From an uncultured Dorea sp. (GTDB lineage Bacteria > Bacillota > Clostridia > Lachnospirales > Lachnospiraceae), in assembly GCA_910580235.1 (NCBI GenBank), contig CAJTVU010000013.1, positions 1 through 27,470 on the forward strand: DNA of 27,470 nt, in the 5' to 3' direction. Position numbers and translations under genes: made by a program. Of this stretch, positions 14,774 to 22,727 are shown in pieces. Each line of letters starts with the position of its first letter. Position 1 is the first letter of the stretch. A model generated the notes under the pieces. It was given only the letters and a program-made list of their open reading frames with translations, had not been told where the DNA came from and searched no databases.

Positions 14774-15892
14774 TTAAAAGAGACCTTTAATATCCGTGTA
14801 CTCGTAGCAGTCAAAACTGTCTGCCACATTCTTGCACGTCAGCTTTCCGTCGTATGTATTAATCGCGGAGTACATAACGTCATTTTCTTTACATGCCTGC
14901 TCTAAGCCCTTGTTCGCAATCTGAAGGCCATAGCTTAATGTAGCGTTCGTAAGAGCGATCGTAGATGTTCTCGGAACAGCTCCCGGCATGTTGCCTACAC
15001 AGTAGTGTACAACTCCGTCCACAACATAGATCGGGTCGTCGTGATATGTAACTTTCGTCGTCTCGCCACATCCGCCCTGATCAACTGCAACGTCTACGAA
15101 TACAGCTCCTGGCTTCATATCTTTCAGATACTCTTTCTTGAAGAGCTTAGGAGCAGCTTTTCCCGGAATCAGTACAGAACCGATCACAAGGTCGGCTTCC
15201 TTTACAGCCTTCTCGATATTCGCATCTGTGGAGACCAGTGTCTGGATCCTTGCCCCGAAAATGTCGTCCAGATATGCCAGCCTTGGGATGCTGATATCCA
15301 AAATCGTTACATTAGCGCCCATGCCTACGGCGATCTTACATGCATTCGTCCCTACGTTGCCGCCGCCGAGGATTACGATATTCGCCTTCGGGGTTCCCGG
15401 AACGCCTGCAAGGAGGACTCCCTCTCCGCCAAATGTCTTCTCAAGATACTTCGCGCCTTCCTGGACAGAGAGACGTCCTGCGATCTGGCTCATCGGTGCG
15501 AGGAGCGGCAGTCCGCCCTGTCTTGGGTCAAATAATGTCTCGTAAGCAACGCCTTTTACTTTTGCGTTCAAAAGTGCGTCTGTCTGCGGCTTATCTGCTG
15601 CAAGGTGAAGATATGTATAGAGGATAAGCCCTTCGTGGAATAACGGATACTCTTCCGGAAGAGGCTCTTTTACTTTAATCATCATCTCTGCCGTATCCCA
15701 TACTTCTTTCGCACTGTCGATCATCTTAGCGCCCGCTGCCTCGTACTCTGCATCCATAAACCCAGAGCCTACGCCTGCGCTCTTCTCAATATAGACTTCA
15801 TGGCCGGCATTTACATAGCTCTTTACATTATCCGGAGTCATACCTACACGGAATTCATTGTTCTTAATCTCTTTTACACATCCTACTCTCAA
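14774..15892 (-). CDS. ald: Alanine dehydrogenase
   Basis: Ald interconverts L-alanine and pyruvate plus ammonia with NAD. At 372 residues it has the normal length. The substrate residues Lys75 (in KVKEP) and His96 (in YLHLAA) sit at their usual positions. The dinucleotide fold shows VILGGGNVGTNA (about 173-184), and FVDVAVDQGGCGET and HYCVGNMPGAVPRTST are the conserved active-site blocks. The start is TTG at 15892 with AGGAGGT eight bases upstream; the next residues match the family N-terminus, so the rare start is well supported. It stands alone, divergent from an RpiR-type regulator, with two palindromic operator candidates in its leader. Confidence 0.97.
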   Translation of the reverse strand: MRVGCVKEIKNNEFRVGMTPDNVKSYVNAGHEVYIEKSAGVGSGFMDAEYEAAGAKMIDSAKEVWDTAEMMIKVKEPLPEEYPLFHEGLILYTYLHLAADKPQTDALLNAKVKGVAYETLFDPRQGGLPLLAPMSQIAGRLSVQEGAKYLEKTFGGEGVLLAGVPGTPKANIVILGGGNVGTNACKIAVGMGANVTILDISIPRLAYLDDIFGARIQTLVSTDANIEKAVKEADLVIGSVLIPGKAAPKLFKKEYLKDMKPGAVFVDVAVDQGGCGETTKVTYHDDPIYVVDGVVHYCVGNMPGAVPRTSTIALTNATLSYGLQIANKGLEQACKENDVMYSAINTYDGKLTCKNVADSFDCYEYTDIKGLF

Positions 15893-15933
15893 TTTACTTT
15901 ACCTCCTGTTTATATAATTTCGTTGCATAATGA

Positions 15934-15951
15934 ATGAAAAATATTTTTCAT
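15934..15951. promoter_or_regulatory. Operator candidate 1 upstream of ald
   Basis: ATGAAAAATATTTTTCAT is a perfect 18-bp palindrome between the ald promoter and start codon. AT-rich GAAA...TTTC palindromes are typical of RpiR-family operators, and the RpiR-type gene is the divergent neighbour. Confidence 0.6.
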
Positions 15952-15963
15952 ACTCTTTCAAAT

Positions 15964-15981
15964 ATGGATAATATTTTTCAT
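15964..15981. promoter_or_regulatory. Operator candidate 2 upstream of ald
   Basis: ATGGATAATATTTTTCAT matches operator 1 at 16 of 18 positions. Its centre lies 30 bp away, close to three helical turns, so two dimers could bind on the same face of the DNA. Confidence 0.55.
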
Positions 15982-15992
15982 TTGTCCTTAAA

Positions 15993-16024
15993 ATTATACT
16001 AGCACACTCACTTATAATATTCAA
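15993..16024 (-). promoter_or_regulatory. Promoter of ald
   Basis: On the minus strand TTGAAT (16019-16024) is followed after 17 bases by TAGTAT, or after 20 bases by a perfect TATAAT (15993-15998). Which -10 is used is unclear. Both place the start just upstream of the two operator palindromes, so a repressor there would act as a roadblock. Confidence 0.5.
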
Positions 16025-16073
16025 CAAAAGTTATTTTTTTCACGATTTCTTTTAATTTTGTTAAAACATCTTG

Positions 16074-16122
16074 AATTGTATCTACAATTGCCCTTGCATA
16101 TTTTCCGATTTCATGCTTAAAT
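16074..16122 (+). promoter_or_regulatory. Promoter of the RpiR-type regulator with adjacent palindrome
   Basis: TTGCAT (16094-16099), a 17-base spacer and TTAAAT (16117-16122) are the best promoter for the regulator gene. Just upstream, AATTGTA and TACAATT (16074-16089) form a perfect 7+2+7 inverted repeat that differs from the ald palindromes and could bind another regulator. Confidence 0.45.
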
Positions 16123-16169
16123 AAATTCATGCCCGGATGGGCGCACCCTATCGGACGGAGGATATTTTC

Positions 16170-17027
16170 ATGAAAAAGCTAAGAGAACTGATCCATAATG
16201 CGAACTTGACAAAAACACAGAAAACAATAGCAAAATTCATTTTAGACAACTCTGCAGACGCATGCTTCATGACCTCGACAGACATCGCTTCAGCCCTGGG
16301 AGTAAGCGAATCCTCCGTTATCCGCTTTAGCCGTTCGCTCGGCTTTGGGGGGTTCATGGATTTTCAAAAAGCCTTGCGGAAAGATTACCAGGACAAGGTA
16401 CTTAGCATCTCAAACACGATCACGATCCCCTCGCAGCGCATCGTTAAACGGGCAAAGCTGGACTCCCACGCTGAATATATTAACCGGCATTTTAAGAACG
16501 CCGCCCATAATCTGGAAACAGTGTTCTCCAAAAATCCGCTGTCTGCTTTTGAAGAAGCTGCAGACGCCATTATTGCGGGCAAACGGAAATATGTCCTCGC
16601 CACCAGGGGAAACTCCTGCCTTGGAGACTATTTCCTTCTGTACCTGAAGCATATGGTCCCGAATGTAGAGGCCGCCAATTCCGCATCTATCAGCCCTTTC
16701 GACCATATTTGCAACATTTCCAAAGACGATTGTCTGATCATATTCAGCTTCCCCCGCTATTCGTCTGTAGACCGGCTTGCGGCGCAGATGGCAAAAGAGG
16801 CGGGCGCGTCTATCATCGTAATCACAGATAAGCCAAGCGCTCTTCTTGCACAGTACGCCACTACGCTCTTCCTGGCATCCGTGGACAGCAACACGTTCTT
16901 CAATTCCATGGTAGGCCCGCAATTCGTGACCGAAGCCCTTCTGGACACGATAAGCCATAAAGTAAAGGGCATCGAGAAGAGGCTTAAGAAGATCGACCGC
17001 TATCTCGATGAGCTTGGGATCTACTAG
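16170..17027 (+). CDS. MurR/RpiR-family transcriptional regulator with SIS domain
   Basis: The 285-residue protein has an N-terminal HTH_6 domain (about 1-75: LTKTQKTIAKFI, MTSTDIASALGVSESSVIRFSRSLGFGGF) and a C-terminal SIS domain (about 120-250), which in relatives binds a phosphosugar. Start ATG at 16170 is preferred because GGAGGAT lies upstream; the frame continues further but without a ribosome site. It diverges from ald, so it probably controls ald and perhaps itself through the palindromes in the shared spacer. That would make its effector unusual, since ald handles alanine rather than a sugar. It ends three bases from the convergent purD stop, with no visible terminator. Confidence 0.92.
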   Translation: MKKLRELIHNANLTKTQKTIAKFILDNSADACFMTSTDIASALGVSESSVIRFSRSLGFGGFMDFQKALRKDYQDKVLSISNTITIPSQRIVKRAKLDSHAEYINRHFKNAAHNLETVFSKNPLSAFEEAADAIIAGKRKYVLATRGNSCLGDYFLLYLKHMVPNVEAANSASISPFDHICNISKDDCLIIFSFPRYSSVDRLAAQMAKEAGASIIVITDKPSALLAQYATTLFLASVDSNTFFNSMVGPQFVTEALLDTISHKVKGIEKRLKKIDRYLDELGIY

Positions 17028-17030
17028 CGG

Positions 17031-18314
17031 TTAGGGACGGGGCCAGGCCTCGTCGATCGCTTTTCCGATGTCGCGGCGCATATATTTGTTGTCGAACTGT
17101 ACCCACTCTGCGGCGGCGTAGGCATTGGCTCTTGCTTCTTTTAAGTCTTTGCCTTTCGCTGTCACGCCAAGGACGCGTCCGCCGTTCGTAACGATCTGGC
17201 CGCCGTCAAGCTTTGTCCCTGCATGGAAGCAGTAGCAGCCTTCGTGCTTTTCGAATTCTTCAAGCCCTGTGACAGGGAAGCCTTTCTCATAGCTGACCGG
17301 ATAGCCGTCGCTCGCCAGCACTACGCACACCGCGGCGTTATCCTCGAACTGCAGGTCTATCTTGTCCAGTGTTCCGTCAATGCACGCCTCCATCACTTCA
17401 ATGATATCGTTCTTCATCCTCGGCAGCACTACCTGCGCCTCTGGATCGCCGAACCTAGCGTTGTACTCCAGCACCTTCGGCCCTTCCTCCGTCAGCATCA
17501 GCCCGAAAAAGATCACGCCCTTAAAGGGGCGTCCTTCCGCCTTCATAGCATCTACCGTCGCCTGATAAATGTACTTGTTGCAGAACTCCTCCACCTCTTT
17601 CGTATAGAACGGGCTCGGGGAGAACGTGCCCATACCGCCGGTATTGAGGCCTGTATCGCCATCTTTCGCCCGCTTGTGGTCCTGGGCGGAAGTCATCGTC
17701 CTGATCGTATCGCCGTCCACGAAGGAAAGCACGGACACTTCTCTCCCCGCCATGAACTCCTCAATGACCATCTTCTGCCCCGCATCGCCAAACTTCTTGT
17801 CCTGCATAATGGCTTTCACGCCTTCTCTTGCTTCTTCGAGATCGCTGCAGATCAGCACCCCTTTCCCAAGCGCCAGCCCGTCCGCCTTCAGCACGATAGG
17901 AAATTTAGCCGTCTCGAGATAGGCAAGGGCTTTGTCTGCATCTGTAAAATTCTCATAAGACGCCGTCGGGATCTTATATTTCTTCATCAAGTCTTTCGAG
18001 AATGCCTTCGATCCCTCCAGGATCGCCGCCTCTTTCCTCGGCCCGAAGGCGCGGATGCCCGCCGCCTCCAGCTCGTCTACAAGCCCTCCCACGAGAGGAT
18101 CGTCCATGCCGACGATTACGAGGCCTATTTCCTTTTCTCTGGCAAAAGCTACGATCTTATCAAATTCCATCGCCCCGATAGGCGCGCACTCTGCATACTG
18201 TGCTATCCCCGCATTCCCCGGCGTACAGTATATCTTATCCGCCTTTTCGCTCTTTGCCACGCAATAGGCGATGGCATGCTCTCTCCCGCCGCTTCCTACA
18301 ATCAATACGTTCAT
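17031..18314 (-). CDS. purD: Phosphoribosylamine-glycine ligase (GAR synthetase)
   Basis: PurD joins glycine to phosphoribosylamine with ATP, the second step of purine synthesis. The 427-residue protein is full length. Motifs are GSGGREHA (7-14), the ATP-grasp loop ADGLALGKGV (about 143-152), NTGGMGTFSPSPFY and EYNARFGDPEAQ, which bind ATP and magnesium. One deviation is GMDDPLVGGL near residue 70, where most relatives have GPEAPL. The start is ATG with AGGAGGG eight bases upstream. It is the last gene of the purE-M-N-D operon, 21 bases after purN. Confidence 0.97.
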   Translation of the reverse strand: MNVLIVGSGGREHAIAYCVAKSEKADKIYCTPGNAGIAQYAECAPIGAMEFDKIVAFAREKEIGLVIVGMDDPLVGGLVDELEAAGIRAFGPRKEAAILEGSKAFSKDLMKKYKIPTASYENFTDADKALAYLETAKFPIVLKADGLALGKGVLICSDLEEAREGVKAIMQDKKFGDAGQKMVIEEFMAGREVSVLSFVDGDTIRTMTSAQDHKRAKDGDTGLNTGGMGTFSPSPFYTKEVEEFCNKYIYQATVDAMKAEGRPFKGVIFFGLMLTEEGPKVLEYNARFGDPEAQVVLPRMKNDIIEVMEACIDGTLDKIDLQFEDNAAVCVVLASDGYPVSYEKGFPVTGLEEFEKHEGCYCFHAGTKLDGGQIVTNGGRVLGVTAKGKDLKEARANAYAAAEWVQFDNKYMRRDIGKAIDEAWPRP

Positions 18315-18335
18315 ATCCTGGCCCTCCTGTACATG

Positions 18336-18962
18336 TCACTTCCGTATCTCTGTCCGACCGTCCGTTACGGACACCTTCCCGTTGGCGATCAGATCGATCG
18401 CACGGGGAAGGATCTTCCACTCCGCCTGTTCCATTACGCGCCTCTGCAGCGCTTCCGGCGTGTCGCCGTCCTCAACATCGACTGCCTTCTGCAAAATAAT
18501 AGGCCCTGTGTCCGTCCCATCATCTACAAAATGCACCGTCGCCCCCGCCACCTTGACGCCCCGCGAAAGAGCCGCCTCATGGACCTTCAGCCCATAGTAG
18601 CCTTTCCCACAGAAAGCAGGAATCAAAGACGGATGGATATTGATGATCCGGTTCTGATATTTCGCTGTCATAATAGGTGGGATCACTACGAGGAAACCGG
18701 CCAGCACAATAAGATCCGGCTCCATCTCGCCCACCGCCTCTGTCAGCTTCTCGTTAAATTCCTCTCTGGATGCGAACATCTTCGGGGAAACGCACTTGCT
18801 CGCAATGCCGTGCTTTCTCGCGCGCTCCAGTGCATATGCGCCGGCATTGTTGCTTATTACCCCTGCGATCCTTGTATTCGTGACAGCCCCTGACTCTACC
18901 CCGTCAATCACCGCCTGAAGATTCGTTCCGCCTCCCGATACAAGCACGACGACATTTAACAT
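18336..18962 (-). CDS. purN: Phosphoribosylglycinamide formyltransferase
   Basis: PurN transfers a formyl group from 10-formyltetrahydrofolate to GAR, the third step of purine synthesis. The 208 residues show the phosphate loop VSGGGTNLQAVID (8-20), the catalytic Asn-His pair in NIHPSLIPAF (about 112-121) and the Asp in HFVDDGTDTGPII. Its ATG overlaps the purM stop codon by seven bases (ATGTTAA), so translation is probably coupled. Full length and intact. Confidence 0.97.
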   Translation of the reverse strand: MLNVVVLVSGGGTNLQAVIDGVESGAVTNTRIAGVISNNAGAYALERARKHGIASKCVSPKMFASREEFNEKLTEAVGEMEPDLIVLAGFLVVIPPIMTAKYQNRIINIHPSLIPAFCGKGYYGLKVHEAALSRGVKVAGATVHFVDDGTDTGPIILQKAVDVEDGDTPEALQRRVMEQAEWKILPRAIDLIANGKVSVTDGRTEIRK

Positions 18963-19981
18963 AGATCCACTCCTTTTTCTCCCGCTTCAATGTGCCCCAC
19001 TACATAGGGGACGTCTCCTGCCGAGCGTATAGCCTCCATAGCCTTATCCACGTCGGCCTTATGTACCGCCACGATCATTCCCAGCCCCATATTGTACGTA
19101 TTATACATAGCATGCTCTTCAATATTCCCTTCTTTTGCAAGCTTTGTAAATATCTTTGGAACAGGATAGCTGTCCTTCTCTATGACCGCTCTTACTCCGT
19201 CTCTCAGCATACGCGGTATATTCTCATAAAACCCGCCGCCTGTAATATGGCTGCACGCTTTCACGGTGACCCCTGCATTTCTTATGCTCTTTAACGCTTT
19301 CACATAGATCCTCGTAGGCGCAAGAAGCGTCTCCCCAAGCGTCGCTCCCAGATCCTCGTGATATGTATCTAAAGATTCCCTCGTCATCTCAAACACTTTA
19401 CGCACAAGAGAGAACCCGTTGCTGTGCAGGCCGGAAGACGCCATCCCAATCAACACGTCCCCCTCCTTTAGATCTTCTCCCGTAATCATGTCTTTCCTGT
19501 CGCATACCCCCACAGCAAAGCCCGCCAGGTCATAGTCGTCCTCCGGCATCAGCCCCGGGTGCTCCGCCGTCTCTCCGCCGATCAGAGCAGCCTCCGCCTG
19601 CAGGCATCCATCTGCCACTCCTTTCACGATCGTCGCGATCTTCTCCGGGTAATTCTTCCCGCACGCGATATAGTCAAGAAAGAATAATGGCTCGCCGCCC
19701 GCGCATGCAATATCGTTCACGCACATGGCCACCGCGTCGATGCCGATGGTGTCATGCTTGTCCAGGATCATCGCCAGCTTCACTTTCGTCCCGCACCCGT
19801 CTGTGCCGGACAGAAGCACCGGCTCTTCCATATCCTTGATCTTCGCCAGCGAGAACGCGCCGGAAAATCCGCCCAGGCCGCCCAATACTTCCTCTCTCAT
19901 CGTCTTCTTCACATGCTCTTTCATAAGCTCCACCGAGCGGTAGCCCGCCTCAATGTCAACGCCTGATTTCTTATAATCCAT
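18956..19981 (-). CDS. purM: Phosphoribosylformylglycinamidine cyclo-ligase (AIR synthetase)
   Basis: PurM closes the imidazole ring to make AIR from FGAM with ATP. At 341 residues it begins MDYKKSGVDIEAG, the standard family N-terminus. I chose ATG at 19981 because GAGGAGG is six bases upstream; an in-frame ATG 45 bases earlier would run into the end of purE. GTDGCGTKVKLA (about 67), the GGETAEHPGLM block (about 147) and SHITGGGFYENIPRML are visible. It lies 19 bases after purE and overlaps purN. Confidence 0.97.
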   Translation of the reverse strand: MDYKKSGVDIEAGYRSVELMKEHVKKTMREEVLGGLGGFSGAFSLAKIKDMEEPVLLSGTDGCGTKVKLAMILDKHDTIGIDAVAMCVNDIACAGGEPLFFLDYIACGKNYPEKIATIVKGVADGCLQAEAALIGGETAEHPGLMPEDDYDLAGFAVGVCDRKDMITGEDLKEGDVLIGMASSGLHSNGFSLVRKVFEMTRESLDTYHEDLGATLGETLLAPTRIYVKALKSIRNAGVTVKACSHITGGGFYENIPRMLRDGVRAVIEKDSYPVPKIFTKLAKEGNIEEHAMYNTYNMGLGMIVAVHKADVDKAMEAIRSAGDVPYVVGHIEAGEKGVDLC

Positions 19982-20000
19982 AACCGGCCTCCTCGCGATT

Positions 20001-20513
20001 TTATTTTGATTGCAGATATGCCTCATATCCTATCAGATCCAGCTTTGCCGCCTTTGCCTGCACGGTCTCCTTCATATCCTGTGTATACGCTTTGAGCTTC
20101 CTAAGCAGATGCTCGTCCGAGACCGCAAGGATCTTCGCCGCGAGAATGGCCGCGTTCAGCCCTCCGTCAATGGCGACCGTCGCGACCGGGACGCCCGGCG
20201 GCATCTGTACGATAGAGAACAGCGCGTCCTCTCCCGCCAGATTCTTTCCCGACATCGGCACTCCCACCACCGGCATAGGGAACAATGCCGCGCACATCCC
20301 TGGAAGATGCGCCGCCATGCCCGCTCCGGCAATAATGACTTTAATCCCTTTCCCCTCTGCCGCCTTCGCCCACTCAAAGAACACATCCGGTTCCCGGTGG
20401 GCGGAAATAATCGTCATCTCGTAGCTGATCTCCAGCTTGTCCAGCATCGCTGCCGCTTTGCTCATAACTTTAAGGTCTGAGTCGCTTCCCATCACAATTC
20501 CTACTTTTGGCAT
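20001..20513 (-). CDS. purE: N5-carboxyaminoimidazole ribonucleotide mutase, class I
   Basis: PurE converts N5-CAIR to CAIR. Class I mutases work with PurK, which is not in this window. At 170 residues the family motifs are GSDSD (9-13), SAHREPD (37-43) and the glycine-rich IIAGAGMAAHLPGM block (about 60-73). The start is ATG with AAAGGAAG upstream. It is the first gene of the operon. No guanine riboswitch is visible in front of it, but the leader folds (see 20539-20608). Full length. Confidence 0.95.
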   Translation of the reverse strand: MPKVGIVMGSDSDLKVMSKAAAMLDKLEISYEMTIISAHREPDVFFEWAKAAEGKGIKVIIAGAGMAAHLPGMCAALFPMPVVGVPMSGKNLAGEDALFSIVQMPPGVPVATVAIDGGLNAAILAAKILAVSDEHLLRKLKAYTQDMKETVQAKAAKLDLIGYEAYLQSK

Positions 20514-20538
20514 CGTTATCTTCCTTTCACTCTTTTGT

Positions 20539-20608
20539 CATACCCATCCGGGCATCCCGTATTACATGCCCCTCTCGGGGCGGGCGGACATTCGTCCGCT
20601 AAGGTATG
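20539..20608 (-). promoter_or_regulatory. Foldable 5' leader of the purE operon
   Basis: Read on the minus strand, CATACC/GGTATG (20603-20608 with 20539-20544) can close a junction. It carries hairpins GCGGAC/GTCCGC (20584-20599), GCCCC/GGGGC (20568-20581) and CGGG/CCCG (20549-20559). A competing hairpin, AUGCCC-GGAU-GGGUAU (20540-20555), excludes the closing and last stems. No terminator or sequestered ribosome site is evident, so any control is speculative. Confidence 0.45.
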
Positions 20609-20611
20609 TCC

Positions 20612-20641
20612 ATTATACACCAGCCCCGTCTTTAAAGTCAG
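20612..20641 (-). promoter_or_regulatory. Promoter of the purE-M-N-D operon
   Basis: On the minus strand a perfect TATAAT (20612-20617) lies 18 bases after CTGACT (20636-20641). The start would be near 20605, just at the first strand of the leader's closing stem, about 90 bases before purE. A terminator directly upstream separates it from the aminopeptidase gene. Confidence 0.6.
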
Positions 20642-20650
20642 CTGACAAAT

Positions 20651-20689
20651 AAAACGACAGATGAGCCGTCTTAAGACATCTCACCTGTC
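20651..20689 (-). terminator. Terminator overlapping the aminopeptidase stop codon
   Basis: GACAGGTGAG and CTCATCTGTC (10 bp, one G-U) with an inner GTCT/AGAC stem end in GTTTTATTT on the minus strand. The TAA stop of the aminopeptidase gene (20671-20673) lies inside the hairpin. Confidence 0.75.
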
Positions 20690-22725
20690 AGTTTTTCTAA
20701 TGGCTCGTTCAAGATCTCCGTCCCCGGGAGCACGAACTTCCCATCTCTTAAAATGTCTGTCTCCTTTCCATCCTCTGCCACTACTGTAATGCTTTTCAGC
20801 TCCTCGTAGGGGATCGTGATGTCCGTATGGCACTGATAATAGGCTTTTGACACATCCTCTTTTCTTCTTATAGATACAGAATTATCCCGCGCCACGATCT
20901 CCTTGCCATTTGGATTGTACACTTTTACATCCTCGCTCCAGCTGTAGCATGTATCTCCCACGGCAAAATGAGGCCCCATCTTTTCAGCGATCAGTATCGG
21001 CAGCTTCTCCTCGATACCATATTTCCTCGCCGCCGCATAGGCGGTCGTATTCGTTCCAATAGCGAACTCTCCAAGAGGGAGCGTCTCATGCTTATGAAGG
21101 ATATTATCCCGGATGTATTCTTTATTCTCTGAATCCCTCTCGAAATTCTGGCATATATAATCCGCGATCATCCCATTTGCAAATGTAATCTCCAAATCCT
21201 TGTACTGCAGCTCATTCAGATACACCCGGCTTACATGGAGCACGCCCGCCGTCCCTTCCAGTACCGGGGATGTAAACACTTCCCCTACCGGGATATTGAC
21301 GTCTGCCACGCAATTCTCGAAAATCGTCTGCCTGTCTGGATCCTCTAATCTGTACAGCTGCACTTTCAAATCCGTCTTATTTCCATTCCCTCCGAGAATA
21401 TGCACATACTCGCCGTCATCCAGCACATCAATGATCGTCTGCTGCACTTTCTCATACACGCCTGCATCCAGCGTATTAATACGGATCACCTCGGCAAATA
21501 TCTCCTCATATCTTTCCCCGATCTCCGGCAAAGGCCAGGCAATGATCGTATAGCTCCTCTCATCCCCGGGGATATACGTATTCGTAATCTGCCCTGCTCT
21601 GCCGTCATAAGAAAGAGACAGCTCCTGCTGCTTGTCGCTTAAACGTACAGCCTCCTTCTTCTGCTCCGGTGAAAATGGCTTCTCCCCGAAAGTCTCCATA
21701 CACGCAGGACCCGCAAATCCCGCAGCGAGCGTCTTATATTTCTCATAAGTCGTCTTCAGCACTTCCAGCTTGCGCTCCAGAAGCTGCCTGTCCATAAAAA
21801 GCCCCAGATCGTCCTTATGGTCGTAATCATATTGCTTGTTGGCTTCCGCGCCTGTATACCCGAGCTTCAGATGCCTCCGCTTTGTCAGCACACTGACGCC
21901 AGAGCGATACAATGTAGGCGCAAGCCCCATTTTTCGGAAATTCCCTACAGCCGCCCTGACTACCCTCTCAAATCCCAGTGCATAACGGATGTTGACTGTT
22001 GATTTCTTAGACAGATCTCTCCCTGTATTTATAAACCCTACGCGATAGCCCTCTGTGTACACGTCCGCCATCTTCTGGATCGTCTCCGGCGGCAGCTCTG
22101 ACAGATGCTTAGCCGTCTTCCTTTCATTGTCGCTCACAAACTCGCCAAAGAAATAGAGGTAACGGATATCTTCCAGATCGCTGCCCTCAATAATCTCCAT
22201 AGCGAAATTATCTGTCGGATCGATCTGCTCCCGTATATGCTCTGTTGCGAACACATCGCAATAATCGCAGGCATACCAGTAAAGGATATCCCGGATCCCC
22301 CAGACATCCGGCTCCTGCTCCTCCTCAAACCGATTGTACACTTCTATCAGAAGCTCGAACAGAATATCCAGATATTCCGTCTTCTGCTCGAAGGCATAGA
22401 CGATCGCGCCCCGAAGCTCCGTATACAGGAAGCTGAGCATCTGTCCATACTCTCCGAGCTCCTTTACCGCATAAGAAGGGTTGGCGTAACTGTCCTCATA
22501 GCGCTCGGGAAGGATGTCCTCATACAGCCTTTTGTTCCACTCCTCAAGCTCTGCAAGGGAGAGGCGCCTGTACTCTCCACTGTCAATACAGCCTTTTAGC
22601 TCATCTATCATCATGACAAATGCAGACATCTGGCGGAAATATCCTCGATATCTCTCCGCCGCCGTCTGCTCCTCTTCCATTTCCTTTATACGCCCTACCG
22701 CCAACTCATACCTCTCTTTAACCAT
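20671..22725 (-). CDS. M29-family aminopeptidase with long N-terminal extension
   Basis: The C-terminal 400 residues match peptidase family M29 (AmpS, aminopeptidase T), metal-dependent cytoplasmic exopeptidases. Likely metal and catalytic residues are Glu482 in GEVFTSP, Glu553 in LGEFAIGTN, His586 in GPHFAVGD, a nearby Tyr, and His633/Asp635 in CHTD. The family is usually about 410 residues; this protein has 684. The first 270-300 residues form a helical, acidic extension rich in Tyr and Glu that I cannot name. Start ATG at 22725 has no close ribosome site but lies two bases after the upstream stop (TAGAGATG), which suggests coupled re-initiation. It is the last gene of the pyrE operon. Confidence 0.88.
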   Translation of the reverse strand: MVKERYELAVGRIKEMEEEQTAAERYRGYFRQMSAFVMMIDELKGCIDSGEYRRLSLAELEEWNKRLYEDILPERYEDSYANPSYAVKELGEYGQMLSFLYTELRGAIVYAFEQKTEYLDILFELLIEVYNRFEEEQEPDVWGIRDILYWYACDYCDVFATEHIREQIDPTDNFAMEIIEGSDLEDIRYLYFFGEFVSDNERKTAKHLSELPPETIQKMADVYTEGYRVGFINTGRDLSKKSTVNIRYALGFERVVRAAVGNFRKMGLAPTLYRSGVSVLTKRRHLKLGYTGAEANKQYDYDHKDDLGLFMDRQLLERKLEVLKTTYEKYKTLAAGFAGPACMETFGEKPFSPEQKKEAVRLSDKQQELSLSYDGRAGQITNTYIPGDERSYTIIAWPLPEIGERYEEIFAEVIRINTLDAGVYEKVQQTIIDVLDDGEYVHILGGNGNKTDLKVQLYRLEDPDRQTIFENCVADVNIPVGEVFTSPVLEGTAGVLHVSRVYLNELQYKDLEITFANGMIADYICQNFERDSENKEYIRDNILHKHETLPLGEFAIGTNTTAYAAARKYGIEEKLPILIAEKMGPHFAVGDTCYSWSEDVKVYNPNGKEIVARDNSVSIRRKEDVSKAYYQCHTDITIPYEELKSITVVAEDGKETDILRDGKFVLPGTEILNEPLEKLTGEMS

Positions 22726-22727
22726 CT

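Noticed and set aside
17223..18893. A plus-strand open frame of more than 550 codons opposite purD and purN
   Set aside because: It is antisense to two clear enzymes, has no ribosome site and gives a Leu/Arg/His-rich translation. It is a by-product of the GC-rich third codon positions of the real genes.
20514..20640. Guanine, PRPP or ZTP riboswitch before purE
   Set aside because: I looked for the conserved bases of these classes and did not find them. The leader is kept only as an unclassified fold.
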